Of a DNA stretch of 64,000 nucleotides, positions 45,286 to 56,570 are shown piece by piece. Each line of letters starts with the position of its first letter. The stretch's first letter is position 1. The position numbers and the translations under genes were made by a program. The notes beneath the pieces were generated by a model. That model ran no database searches. It had not been told where the DNA came from and saw only the letters and a program-made list of their open reading frames with translations. The stretch covers positions 52,903,074 through 52,967,073 of the forward strand of contig NC_087063.1 of NCBI RefSeq assembly GCF_963678635.1. Direction: 5' to 3'. Source of the stretch: Symsagittifera roscoffensis (Eukaryota > Xenacoelomorpha > Acoela > Convolutidae).

Positions 45286-46732
45286 TACGTGTTGTGTGCC
45301 GCCAGGTTTTTCAAAGATAAGGGACTACACTCCAGCAACGAAAACCCAACCACCAAACTGACAAGCAACAACATGATTGCCGCAAAGAATTTTATCTTCA
45401 AGCAGACGCAACGAGACAGCTTCAAATCAGAGGTCAACGCATTGACACAAAATAAACGAATCAACACAACTAGCAGACTTCGACACCTATCACCATTTCT
45501 AGACGAAGACGGACTCTTGCGAGCACGTGGACGCCTCGAGAAATCTCAATTGGACTATTGCATAAAACACCCGATTATCCTTGATGGAAACCACCCAGCA
45601 GTTCACCTCTTTATAGGACAAACCCACAAAGACAACCAGCCACGGAAGCACTTGAAAAATATTCTTCAAAACGAGTATTGGATTCTTTGCGTTCTTCGCA
45701 CACATTGACAAGATCATAAAAAACTGTTACGACTGCCGACGACAACAGGCAACTAGACTACAGCCTGAACTTGCGCCTCTACCCGCCTTCAGATTTCCAG
45801 AAGATAAGCACTTCCCGTTTCAACAAACAGGATTAGATCTCTTTGGACCGTTTGCTTCGAAAACCGCAGGAAACTACAACAAACGGTACAGCGTTATAAG
45901 GACTTGCCTAACAGCACGAGCCGTACATCTTGAGATGTGCCAAGACCAATCAGCCGACGCCTTCATCAATACTTTACGACGATTCTTCGCTCGCACAGGA
46001 CAACCAGCCAAAATTGTTTCTGATAATGGTACAAATTTCACCGCAGCCGAAAAAGAACTCAACAGACACTTCGACGCCGATGTTACACGACAATTCTACG
46101 CCAATCATCAGATTGAATGGACCTTCAACCCTGCCTATGCTCCTCATTTCGGTGGTGTATGGGAACGACTCATAAGATCAGTCAAAGACTCGTTCTATGC
46201 CATCATAGGAAGCCAGATTCTAACAGACGACATATTCAACACCGTTCTTTGCGAAATTGAACACTTCATGAACGCAAGACGCATCACTACAGTTTCAGCA
46301 TCGATCGATGATGTTGAAGCCCTCACTCGAAATCATTTTCTTCTCGGGAGAGCGCATGCCAGCATGCCACCTCTACAAACCCAACAGCCCTCAACACTCA
46401 GTCGACAATGGAAATTCGCCCAACAACTCGCAACCCATATTTGGAAACGCTTGATGAAGGAGTTTATCCCAACACTACTGCCAAGACAACGATGGACAAA
46501 GAAGACGCCGCCTATCAAAATAGGAGAAATTGTCTGGATTCTTCAGGATATGACGCCACGAGGACTCTGGCCAATTGGACGGATCACAGGAAACAAACCA
46601 ACCGATGATGATCAGATCCGCGTTTACTTCGACAAAATAAGAGACAAAATTGCGTCAATACCAGCCATTAGACTAGCACCTGTTAGTCCGGATTATTGCA
46701 ATCAACCAGCAAACGAAGATTCACGACAATGA
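45286..46732 (+). pseudogene. BEL-1 connection and integrase, second copy
   Basis: Duplicate of 42864-44310. Here the connection reads through at the point where the first copy has a stop (LDYCIKHPIILDGNHP, about 45550). The head is again broken near 45700. The core frame to 46732 keeps Asp, Asp (about 46021) and Glu (46163-46165), and ends with the same tail. The ATG of the open frame at 45935 is internal to the core and not a real start. Confidence 0.85.
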
Positions 46733-46888
46733 GAGCCTCACCCCAAAGCAGTCTTGCGCCGAGAACCATAGCCGATAACTTCAACTGACACTTAAACGAC
46801 CGTTAAGCCAGCGTTTTAAGTTTTATAAGTATGAACTACCCCACCCCTTTTTTCTTAATTTATTTTGCAACTGCAAAATGAGGCCGAG

Positions 46889-47129
46889 TGTTATATGCCA
46901 ATTTGACAATTGACAACCGTCTTAGATGACTTCAACTTTTCACATGCAATCAGGAAAACTTCGGGAAAGAAATTGAAAAGCAAAACTCAGCAAATACAAA
47001 ATTGAAAAAATGCAAAACTGAATTACCAAACACGTGCAACCAACTAATTTATAATCAAATCAAAGTTCAAAGCAAGAAAGACTCAAGTACATCGTGTAAA
47101 TTAGAAACTATTACATTTTCGTTTTCTAT
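46889..47129 (+). repeat. BEL-1 3' LTR, second copy
   Basis: TGTTATATGCC to cgttttctat; differs from the first copy by a few substitutions. Its presence results from the 2422-bp duplication. Confidence 0.9.
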
Positions 47130-47690
47130 GAAAAAAACGCTTCAGCATTAAGCCTATGTTTTTATTTATTCAGAGCCCGATTCAACGAAGCCAATTATTG
47201 TTTTAAAACCAGATTATTATGACCTTATTTGGCCTTGCTGCGTAAATTTTGCACCTGCACGTTTCACTTCACCAATCAATTGCTTTCAAATCTTTGCAAG
47301 CTCATCAAGGATATCTGGTTGCTGTAAAAGTACAGAGGCTCAGAGTTTTCCAATCATATTCAAAAAAAACTAGTAGAAAAGTTTTTTTTCTGTTCACAAA
47401 GCAGTGTCATTTTATGTTCGTGGTAACATTTGAGGACTATACAAACGCTTAAAAAGTTAGTGAATAAAGCAAAATCGACAAAATTCTTCTTCAAAAATTA
47501 AATGCCAAATAAACACATAGAAAAAAAAATTTTGTACAATTTTAAATTGTTGTTCGATTTACAACTGAAAGGGCTTCAAAGAGGTAACTCACTCTTCCCA
47601 CTCCGGGTAAATTTTGTGGAAGTTGATTTTGAGCGAAAAACAAAAAAAAGAACATAGAAATAGTCAAATTCAAAAGTCTTCTCCATTTTC

Positions 47691-50600
47691 AATGGTCGGA
47701 ACAATAGGAGTTTTCTGAAGTTATATCAATTTTCACCTGAAAACTTATCGCAAAATGAGAACTCAGATAGACTCATAATTGTAATGCGTACAAAAAGTCC
47801 GTCTCCCTTATTTCTTTTTCACTTGAAATTAACCTTGTTCTGTATGAAAATCAAGGCTGTCCAAAATAATTTTGCCACTTCAATATTTTTTTCGTTGCAA
47901 TAATTATGTGGTACTTCATTGCAAAAATTAAGTGGTAAACCCGGAGCAGCGGGTATCTACTAATTTGAAGTCCTGTGAGTATAGGTTTAGTTTTCTTTAG
48001 CATTACAGCTCTTCTTAAAATTCAGTGACAGTTTTTTCTAATTGAATTTTGTTGATGAACGATGATTCGAACATATCAACCTTATTTATGCATTAATGAT
48101 GAGAATTTAGGTTTTTTCTGCTTGTCCATTTGTCCTTTTAAAATCTACATTCAAAATTGAGTTCTGTTTAAAGTTTGGAAAAGGTGGGACGGCGATGGCA
48201 AAACAAAGATTGCAATTGATAAAAATCGGCTTTAATACAAAATATCTACCTGTAAGAGTGATTGCATGCAGCTAATTTAACTTTAAACTTGATAATATAA
48301 GGATCTAAAACAGCTTAAAAATAATTTTAAAAATTTTCTAAAAACTGGGTCACAATGTCATAAAATGGGTATTTTTGCGGTATACAATCTTCATTGAATT
48401 GTATCAAGCGTCCAAATATTTTATATAAAAAAATTATCTGTGTTATGCCGTTAAAATTTTTGAAACTTAGCCGAAAACTTGAGCCAAAAAACCACAGTAA
48501 TTTGGTTTTTGTTCCGATTTTCGGAGCGAAAGTAATGGTATATTTGTGATCGGGATGGTTTCTTTTCTTGAAACAAGTGTCGACTTTTTAACTAGCCATT
48601 TATGACCGATTTTATATCATTCAAAAGGTATTGTTGTCTTGAACTTAAATTTAAAAAATATGATTACACCTGCGATCATTTTTTGTGAAGTGCGGGTTTA
48701 AAGATTGCTATTTTGGCCAATTTGGGACAAGTAACGGGCGATATACTTCGCGCTTTTAACGTAAAAGCTGAGACCTAATCCATCTTAGAAATTTTTCCAA
48801 ATTGATTGAAAAAAGCTTCTTTGCCGTAATTGATTCGTTACTAGGAGCAAAAAAATTTCAGTTTGTACTTTATAGGGCGTGTGGGAAGATGATTATCACA
48901 AAAAAAAATTTCAAATTTGACTTTTTTTTCGTTTTAATTATTACATTTAATTTTTCCTTGTTATTACTGCGCCATTGACCTTAAGAGGCAGTCAGAATTT
49001 TCAAGGTTTCGCCCTGATCCGAGCACTCTTGTTTCAGTTACTCAATGAAGTGAGTCATCGAAAATCTTGCAAGCAGTGAGCCGTTGAAAATCACTTTTGC
49101 TTGTAACTTATTCGGGGACCAGACCAATTTTAGCAGACCAACACTTTAGCATAAAAAGGAAAATGAGTATTTTAGCAGACCACCGCAATAAACTGATGCA
49201 TGGTTGGTTGACAGACTCATAAATACACTCAGTCTTGGGTCAAGCTTCCCCAATTAAGACAATTTCAACTATCAATTTCAAAAACACAACTGTCTAAATT
49301 AGCGGCAAAGCAATGATCTACGCTCGCAAAACCTTTCACATTGAATGGAAGTGCAGCCGAGCAAGCGGTCGCTCATCGCCAATGCTGTGTTTGATAATAG
49401 CTTACTGACTTGCTAATTGTTCTGGGTCTGTCAAAAGATTGGTCTGCTAAAAAACCGGTATGTTAGAACTTAGCACTAATTTGTTGGAACACTGCACAAT
49501 CTTAACGGACGTAGTCCAAATCTAATGCATTTTCATTAAACGCTTGTCTAGATGTGAAAACTCAGATTGAATTTGCATTCATGGTGTGTACAGAAAATGT
49601 CACTCATCGTTTTACGGACACATATGGCAATTTCTTTTTCTCCGTTTTACAAAAATTATTATTGCGATGAAAAATATTGAAAATGATTTTAAAAATATTG
49701 CTATGATTTAAGAGTCGTTCTTGAGCTGAAAAAATGACATTCTAAAATAGCAAATCAAAGTTTAGTGTGTGAGGAAAGTAATCTTTTTAGCCTACTGTGA
49801 TTTTCAGGAACTTTCTATATTCAAATATTTACCCTTGTTGCAAAGGGGAGGAGGGAGATTCGTTTCTAGGTACAAAATTTTAAAATGCTCAAGCATTTAA
49901 TTAGTTCTTCATAGATGTGACAAAACAATTGTTACTAAGTACCAAGGGGGGTAGTTAAATAAATCCAAATTCAGCTGTTTTTCAACTTTAGTTTTTGGTA
50001 TGTAAACTTTCTGTCTGCCTTGATGATCTAGATTTTAAAGTATTTCCTAGTTTTTACTCTATTGGTTTTAATGCAATCGTTTCATTGAAGGCAACAGTCC
50101 ACTTTCCCCAGAATATGGATTCTTTTGTGTCCCATGTCAGCAAACATTTGGCTCCTAGGTTGTGACCTCAGCCATTTCCAAACTGCCCATAATTTCATGG
50201 CGTGACTTGTTTCAGCCTTGCTGGGGCAAACATTGAATCTTTGAACTTCATACTTTACCAAATAATTAATTTGAAAATTTCACAATTTCAAGGAGATTAA
50301 TTGTCAATCCAATCCATTTTTAACATTACTCGAAATTATCGGATGTGAAATGTCTGTTGACTTGCGTAAATGTAAAGGGCTTCTCGGAGATTCTTCAAAT
50401 AAACCCAAAGCAAAAATGCTTGTCATACAGTTTTTATGTAAAGAATTGATATTCCTATAGGTAGAAAACCAGATAATTTTATTATGCTGCACTAATGCGA
50501 TTGTATTATTTGATTTTTTCTTCTTTCAGTTGGCAAAATTTTTGGGATTTTTTCATAACTTAGAGTTGATTTATAGCTACAAAAATTGTAGAATTAAATT

Positions 50601-50866
50601 GCAATTTTTAGTTTTCTTAGAAACACTGCAGCTATTGTTGTATATCTGCTTAAGAACTACAATTGTTTTCATGTAATTTTTCAATACTGAAAAATACTGC
50701 TTCGCCATCAAGAGACATTCACGGATCATAGGCCGCCCAAACTGATAAAATGATCTTATTCTGTGTCTAATTCTGATTCTGTACCTAATTAAAAGAATAA
50801 GAAGGTTTTTCAAAACAATTGAATTAGTGATTAATTAAAACATTATTAGTTGAAAAGTGAATGAGA
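47691..50866. other. No gene seen
   Basis: AT-rich, no coherent frame. A small inverted pair ttttagcagaccaa (49131) and ttggtctgctaaaa (about 49439) may bound a 320-bp miniature element. A stray word aaatgcttgtcatacag at about 50417 matches the subterminal repeat of the 34884-36463 element. Nothing else recognisable. Confidence 0.55.
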
Positions 50867-50871
50867 TAACT

Positions 50872-51027
50872 TGTTGCAATTCAAAGGTAGAGTATAGATG
50901 CATATAAAACAAGCACATTTGGCCGAGTGGCCTAGAGACAAGTCTGTCACGCCGACAAGTCTGTCATTGCCGAGAATACGAATTCATTATTGATTTAACT
51001 TCATTCTACGGAGATTTAGCGAGCACA
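50872..51027 (+). repeat. BEL-2 5' LTR (internally deleted, 156 bp)
   Basis: TGTTGCAAT...GAGCACA. Aligned with the 431-bp 3' LTR, the first 80 bp match with six differences and the last 62 bp are identical. About 275 bp in between are missing. At the gap a short word gacaagtctgtca is repeated, a trace of the repair event. The TATA-like tatagatgcatataaaac is kept. Confidence 0.9.
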
Positions 51028-51030
51028 TTT

Positions 51031-51048
51031 TGGCGCCCCACAAGGGAC
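51031..51048 (+). promoter_or_regulatory. BEL-2 primer binding site
   Basis: tggcgccccacaagggac starts three bases after the LTR, beginning TGG as expected for pairing with a tRNA 3' CCA end. The tRNA species is not identified. Confidence 0.75.
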
Positions 51049-52310
51049 TCGTTGATAATTCCCTTTCTAGATTGCAACACGAGAGTAGTATTGCAACACG
51101 AGAGACACGACGAGTGTTTTATTTGGTCTATTTCAACACAAGGGACCGAGTTTACTTTTGCAACACAACAAGGGACCACTGTAGTTAGTTCCCTTTCGAA
51201 AGTTTGGCGGACCCGAGTGTAGCCTTCCGTCAGTTGCCCGAAAGTGGGCGTTTGGCCGAATTGTGACCAGTTGGCCGAAAGTCCAGTCTGCCAGACATCA
51301 GAGTGTTTTGTTTGGCTGATTATTTTATTTGGCCTATTTCAACACGCGAGACACGACGAGTGTTTTATTTGGGCGATTGTTTTGTTTGGCCCATTTCAAC
51401 ACGCGAGACACGACGAGTGTTTTATCTGGCCGAAGTATCAAGATTGCCGTTGGCCCCGAGTGTCCAGTTGGCCGATTGTCCAGATGGCCGGTTGTTTTTG
51501 TCCAGCTGGCCGAGTGTTCAGTTGGTCGAGTGTCCAAATAGCCCAAAGTAGTCATAGTGAGCAGTAAACACAATTGGCCAAAATTGGAACTGTGCAGTTG
51601 GACGAGGAGCCTGTTAGCAGACAGACGAAAGTGCAGACTGACTAGCGGAAAAGAGGCCTGTTCAGGTGTCCTGATTGTTGAGTTTTGGTCAAAGTGGAGC
51701 TGTGTTTTTCTCGACACCCGAAGTTTTGGATTTTTTCCCGGTGACGCCAATCTCCAATTAAAAACTGTAAGAAGTTTCCAAAACTTTTTAAATTCTCATT
51801 TCGTGCTTTTAATTTATAAACGATGTCATATATGCTAGAAATTTTCCCGCAAGCTAGCCCCCGGTAATTTTTCTCAATGCCCAAAATTTTTGGACAGTTC
51901 CGTTGAACTGAAATATCTTACAGTCGGTACATAGACATTTTTCTCGATACCAAAAATTTTTGGATATTTGTGAACAGAAAATTACTCCGTGAAATCGGAA
52001 AATAGACAGGGGATACTGGACTAGTTTTTGGATTGGTTTATTACTCAAACCTGCTGACCAAAATTATCTGAAAAATTTTGTGAAAAAGCTAAAAAAAAAA
52101 TTGCCAAAAAATCCTCAAAACGTCTCCAGAATTCTGCGAAACTGTGCTGTAAGATGACACCAACCCTATGTTAAGTAGTCTGGTGGCAAAATATCAGGCA
52201 AATTAAGTTGAGTTTTTTCAACCTCAGGTTTCTTCCGCGTGTGTGTACCAGAAGCGCGTCAAAGATACTTGCTTTACAACGCCAGGTTTAAGTTTGAACT
52301 TTAACGCTAG
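51049..52310 (+). other. BEL-2 leader with repeated modules
   Basis: No gene. The first 550 bp repeat two modules. One is PBS-like (acaagggac at about 51040, 51138 and 51169). The other, with aacacgcgagacacgacgag followed by tgttttattt(g)gg, occurs at about 51340 and 51401, with a relative near 51095. A third word, ttggccga or tggccgagtg, recurs about six times at 51250-51530 and resembles the box-A-like word in the LTR. The second half (51620-52310) shows no repeat. Confidence 0.65.
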
Positions 52311-52835
52311 GGACTCTCAAAAAACAATACAATACAGTACTACCTTCATCACTACTTGTCTCACCGTAACGACCTTGTAATTTGGCACGACGCCATTAAA
52401 AACTCGATAAGTAGGCACCGCAGCAACAATAACCGCAAGCTGAGTAGTGAGCAACTTGTCAATTTATTATTAAGGTATAGGACCAACATTTGTGCGATCG
52501 TATACTGTAGACGGAACGGAACCGAGGATATAGAGGAAAGTTTAGGTTCAACAGGTATTCTCGTTCTGAACGTCGTTAAAGACTTTATCTCTAAGCGTAA
52601 GGCTAAGGACCAGGTACTAATTGAGAAGTACAATGAGCTTCACCAGCCTCCTTCCCTTGAGTTAAAGACTCTCCTCCTTCTAAGGCGTTATAGCGCTAAT
52701 CTTAACGTCCTTAAGACACGTAAGAAGCGGAACCGCTTACCCCTCAAAGCTCGGAAAACTATAAAAAATAGGCTTCAGGCAGAAGCTTTGAGACGTCAAG
52801 TTCCTCCGTCTTGTAAGCTAATGTTGATTTATTAA
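52311..52835 (+). CDS. Unrecognised basic ORF upstream of BEL-2 gag
   Basis: Open frame of about 174 codons from the stop at 52308 to TAA 52833-52835, with no ATG near its start; TTG at 52356 is the first alternative start. The product would begin LSHRNDLVIWHDAIKN and has a middle region LLRYRTNICAIVYCRR. It ends strongly basic (KTRKKRNRLPLKARKTIKNR, about 52710-52770). I recognise no family. It lies 94 bp before gag ATG, in the same orientation, and is free of stops although pol is broken. It could be a spliced exon, an accessory RNA-binding protein or a captured fragment. Confidence 0.45.
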   Translation, partial: GLSKNNTIQYYLHHYLSHRNDLVIWHDAIKNSISRHRSNNNRKLSSEQLVNLLLRYRTNICAIVYCRRNGTEDIEESLGSTGILVLNVVKDFISKRKAKDQVLIEKYNELHQPPSLELKTLLLLRRYSANLNVLKTRKKRNRLPLKARKTIKNRLQAEALRRQVPPSCKLMLIY

Positions 52836-52928
52836 TGCAAATTTAATTACGTACCAAAACAGTATCTCATTCTATTGATTGTTTTCTATAAGTGAGCATC
52901 CGTAGATTATTGTCAATTTGTGAAAAAC

Positions 52929-55900
52929 ATGGACAAAAAATTCCAAAGTAAGATACGCAAGTTATTTGAAACCCTTCTAAATTTAGAAAATGAGCTGCTT
53001 AAAGGTCACTCATTATTACTTGAGTACATTGAGAAAAAAAGTCGCACCACAAAAATTGATAATGCTGTTTACAAACCTAAAATTGCGTTGGAAAAAGCTG
53101 TCGACGTCAATGAGCAATTAATTAGATTAGCGGGAAAAACGGAAAACCCTGAAAAAATTATTGCTCAGCAAGACCTTTGGCTTAAAAAAGTAACCGAAAT
53201 GAACAATAAAGTAATGCACGAAGCTCAGAGTTACAAGATGAGCCTTGAACCTTCGTCATTTCCAGCAGCCGGCATTACAGGGAGCAAGGGATCTTTACAA
53301 CAAACTAGGTCTGAGACATCCTCACGCTCGGACAAAACAGGAGATTCAGAAGCACGAGTATCTGAAAACAGGTCTAAGGTCTCTAATAAGTCTAAGGATG
53401 GTAGAAAGCTTGACTCACATAAATCTGATAAACCTGCTTCCACTCGTCATACGTCGACTGTTCGCACCAAGTCATCAAGTGAGAAACGGCATGAATTAGT
53501 TTTAGTAAAACGACGCCATGAGGAGCTGGAAAGGCAGTATCAAGTGTCTTTAAGACTTAAAGAGCAAGAGAACCGTCTTAAGCTCGAACAAAGTCAGCTG
53601 GAACTAGAGCAATTGGCTGAAAATCATAAAAAGCAACTAATTGAAATGGAACTGAAAGCGTTTGAACTTGAGGACAGTTCAACTGAGGTTAGCTAGAAGG
53701 TAGCGGAAAGTAACTCGACAGGAGTAAGTCAACCTATTTCAAAAGTAGCAACCAATCGAACTAATGATTGGGTAGACTCTGTTAGTTCACAAGCACCTCC
53801 CGTCGTTGCTAGTGCGCCAGGTTTGTAGGCCTTCACTCCTGTACACATTTCGCCAGGACCGACGACTTCCGCCATCCTCGCTCAAGCAATTCACACCAGT
53901 AATAGTCATAACCATGGGCACACAGCATTGAGTGACCCTGGAATCCATAGTTATGGACGTCGGGCTATGCCTCAATTTGGCAGTGCAAGCCTTTTGCCAT
54001 TGCAAGCTTCTGTTCCATTTCCAGTTAACAATATGCATTCTAGTGCACACGTGTTACCACCACCGTCTGCTGTTCCTTTACAGACCATGAGTTCAAACAT
54101 AACTAATGGTAGTTTTGCCATCGCGCAACTGGAATGATTACCTGTCCCAATGTTACCGGCACAACCCGGTTCTGGTTTTGTTTCTTTGTCACCTGCATTT
54201 GCTGGTGGTGGCTTCTCATCTTCTGGAGTAAACCCAACGCCGGTTTTCTTTTCGGCACCTGGTCGCCATGCAGCGCCAGTCCAGACGCAACATAATCTTC
54301 CCTTTGTTCCTCATACTGTGTCACTTAGTATCAACGATTACTACACAAGTGATGCAAACTTATGGCGATTGGCAGCTACAACTCCAATCGTCACGCCTGC
54401 TCAGTGTTGAAATGCTGGAAACATTTTTTCTAATGTGACAACTGTTGTCCCATCGTGTAACACCGCCGCTCCGTATACTAGTGGTGGGATTGTGTATTTT
54501 AATACTCCCCCAGTTCATCCACAACAGCCAGTCAACGAAGACTACGCACCGTCTTCCACTTATCCGAACCAAGGTTGTTCATCGGATCGACCTCTCTCCG
54601 CTCGTGAATTGGCGGAATTATTGATGCATAGCCGCAAAGATCATCTTCCTGAATGGAAGTTAGCACAGTTTGACGGCAACCCGTTAAACTGGCACGAATG
54701 GTTTGATCAGTTTACGTCCACCGTTGATTCTGCTGTTCTCACCGATGATACGAAACTGACATACTTAAAAACGCTCGTCACAGCCAAAGCAAAAACTGCA
54801 ATTGCGGAGTTTAGTTATAGTGGCGTTATGTACAAGGATGCACTGGCCACCTTGCAACGGAAGTTTGGGCAACCACATGCTATTGTTGGTGCGCATCTTG
54901 ATAAGCTGAATACTTTTCCTCCACTTAAGATGCACAATTCGGAAAATGTCATTAGTTTCTCCTCTGCCATATCTGGTCTCGTAGCAGTTTTCAAATCATT
55001 ATCTTTCAACGATGATCTAAAGAGTGTTAACCTAATAAACCAAGCTGTTAGTAAAGTTCCGCCTAACCTCAAGGAGGCTTGGTCAATGCATACTGTTAGA
55101 CATAATTGGCAGCGACCAACAGTCTTAGACTTTAACAGCTGGTTGAAAGAAAAGGCCGAGGGGCATGAAAGATTACGTTTACTCAACTCTAAGGCGAAAA
55201 ACGAGGAACCAGTTAAACCAAAAACAACCAAAGCTTTTGCAGCCAATAGCCAGGTAACTAGTAAGGCTCAAAATAAGTCTGTAAGTAAGGCGCAACTGGA
55301 ATGATTACCTGTCCCAATGTTACCGGCACAACCCGGTTCTGGTTTTGTTTCTTTGTCACCTGCATTTGCTGGTGGTGGCTTCTCATCTTCTGGAGTAAAC
55401 CCAACGCCGGTTTTCTTTTCGGCACCTGGTCGCCATGCAGCGCCAGTCCAGACGCAACATAATCTTCCCTTTGTTCCTCATACTGTGTCACTTAGTATCA
55501 ACGATTACTACACAAGTGATGCAAACTTATGGCGATTGGCAGCTACAACTCCAATCGTCACGCCTGCTCAGTGTTGAAATGCTGGAAACATTTTTTCTAA
55601 TGTGACAACTGTTGTCCCATCGTGTAACACCACCGCTCCGTATACTAGTGGTGGGATTGTGTATTTTAATACTCCCCCAGTTCATCCACAACATGTTCCG
55701 CACTTTGTCAATCATACTAATGCCGATTATCAGCCAGTCAACGAAGACTACGCACCGTCTTCCACTTATCCGAACCAAGGTTGTTCATCGGATCGACCTC
55801 TCTCCGCTCGTGAATTGGCGGAATTATTGATGCATAGCCGCAAAGATCATCTTCCTGAATGGAAGTTAGCACAGTTTGACGGCAACCCGTTAAACTGGCA

Positions 55901-56570
55901 CGAATGGTTTGATCAGTTTACGTCCACCGTTGATTCTGCTGTTCTCACCGATGATACGAAACTGACATACTTAAAAACGCTCGTCACAGCCAAAGCAAAA
56001 ACTGCAATTGCGGAGTTTAGTTATAGTGGCGTTATGTACAAGGATGCACTGGCCACCTTGCAACGGAAGTTTGGGCAACCACATGCTATTGTTGGTGCGC
56101 ATCTTGATAAGCTGAATACTTTTCCTCCACTTAAGATGCACAATTCGGAAAATGTCATTAGTTTCTCCTCTGCCATATCTGGTCTCGTAGCAGTTTTCAA
56201 ATCATTATCTTTCAACGATGATCTAAAGAGTGTTAACCTAATAAACCAAGCTGTTAGTAAAGTTCCGCCTAACCTCAAGGAGGCTTGGTCAATGCATACT
56301 GTTAGACATAATTGGCAGCGACCAACAGTCTTAGACTTTAACAGCTGGTTGAAAGAAAAGGCCGAGGGGCATGAAAGATTACGTTTACTCAACTCTAAGG
56401 CGAAAAACGAGGAACCAGTTAAACCAAAAACAACCAAAGCTTTTGCAGCCAATAGCCAGGTAACTAGTAAGGCTCAAAATAAGTCTAAGTTTCCGCCGTG
56501 CGTTTTGTGTAAGGGTAGTCATGCATTGTGGAATTGTGCTGTTTCTAAGGAAAAGAATGCTACTCAGTGA
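52929..56570 (+). pseudogene. BEL-2 gag
   Basis: ATG 52929 is chosen over GTG 52920. The first frame to 53696 has a helical N-terminus (MDKKFQSKIRKLFETLLN), a Ser/Lys-rich middle and a long coiled coil rich in Glu/Gln/Leu (53500-53690). It then has stops at 53694, 53826, 54135 and 54408 before the core: LAQFDGNPLNWHEWFDQF, the conserved BEL Gag motif (about 54660). A 1.17-kb block is duplicated (54123-56486), so the core occurs twice. The first zinc knuckle CVLCKGSHALWNC (about 56500) precedes a TGA at 56568. Forms the particle; dead here. Confidence 0.85.
54123..56486 (+). repeat. Tandem duplication of 1.16-1.20 kb inside BEL-2 gag
   Basis: Unit 1 is 54123-55280 and unit 2 is 55290-56486, joined by a 9-bp filler gtaagtaag. 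Unit 1 lacks 39 bp present in unit 2 (after ccacaaca, about 54525 against 55690). Otherwise almost identical. Both units carry the same two stop codons (before LPVPM and after PAQC), so those mutations are older than the duplication. Confidence 0.95.

Larger units (their letters stand above)
42864..47690 (+). repeat. 2422-bp tandem duplication (BEL-1 3' half plus flank)
   Basis: Unit 1 is 42864-45285 and unit 2 is 45286 to about 47690. tacgtgttgtgtgccgccag starts both. Integrase, 3' LTR and 580 bp of flank are repeated in the same order with about 1-2% differences. The boundary has a short filler with a repeated gtcttctccattt word. Because flank is included, this is a genomic duplication after insertion, not a second insertion. 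Confidence 0.95.

Noticed and set aside
48300-49100. Possible host exon in the gap between BEL elements
   Set aside because: No frame longer than background, no splice-like structure and no protein-like composition.
51244-51567. 107-residue frame rich in Cys/Trp/Phe
   Set aside because: Produced by the repeated leader modules of BEL-2; three overlapping frames all look similar, as expected from a tandem repeat.
54815-55246. 143-residue minus-strand frame (repeated at 56021-56452)
   Set aside because: Exact antisense of the BEL-2 gag core; duplicated only because gag is duplicated.
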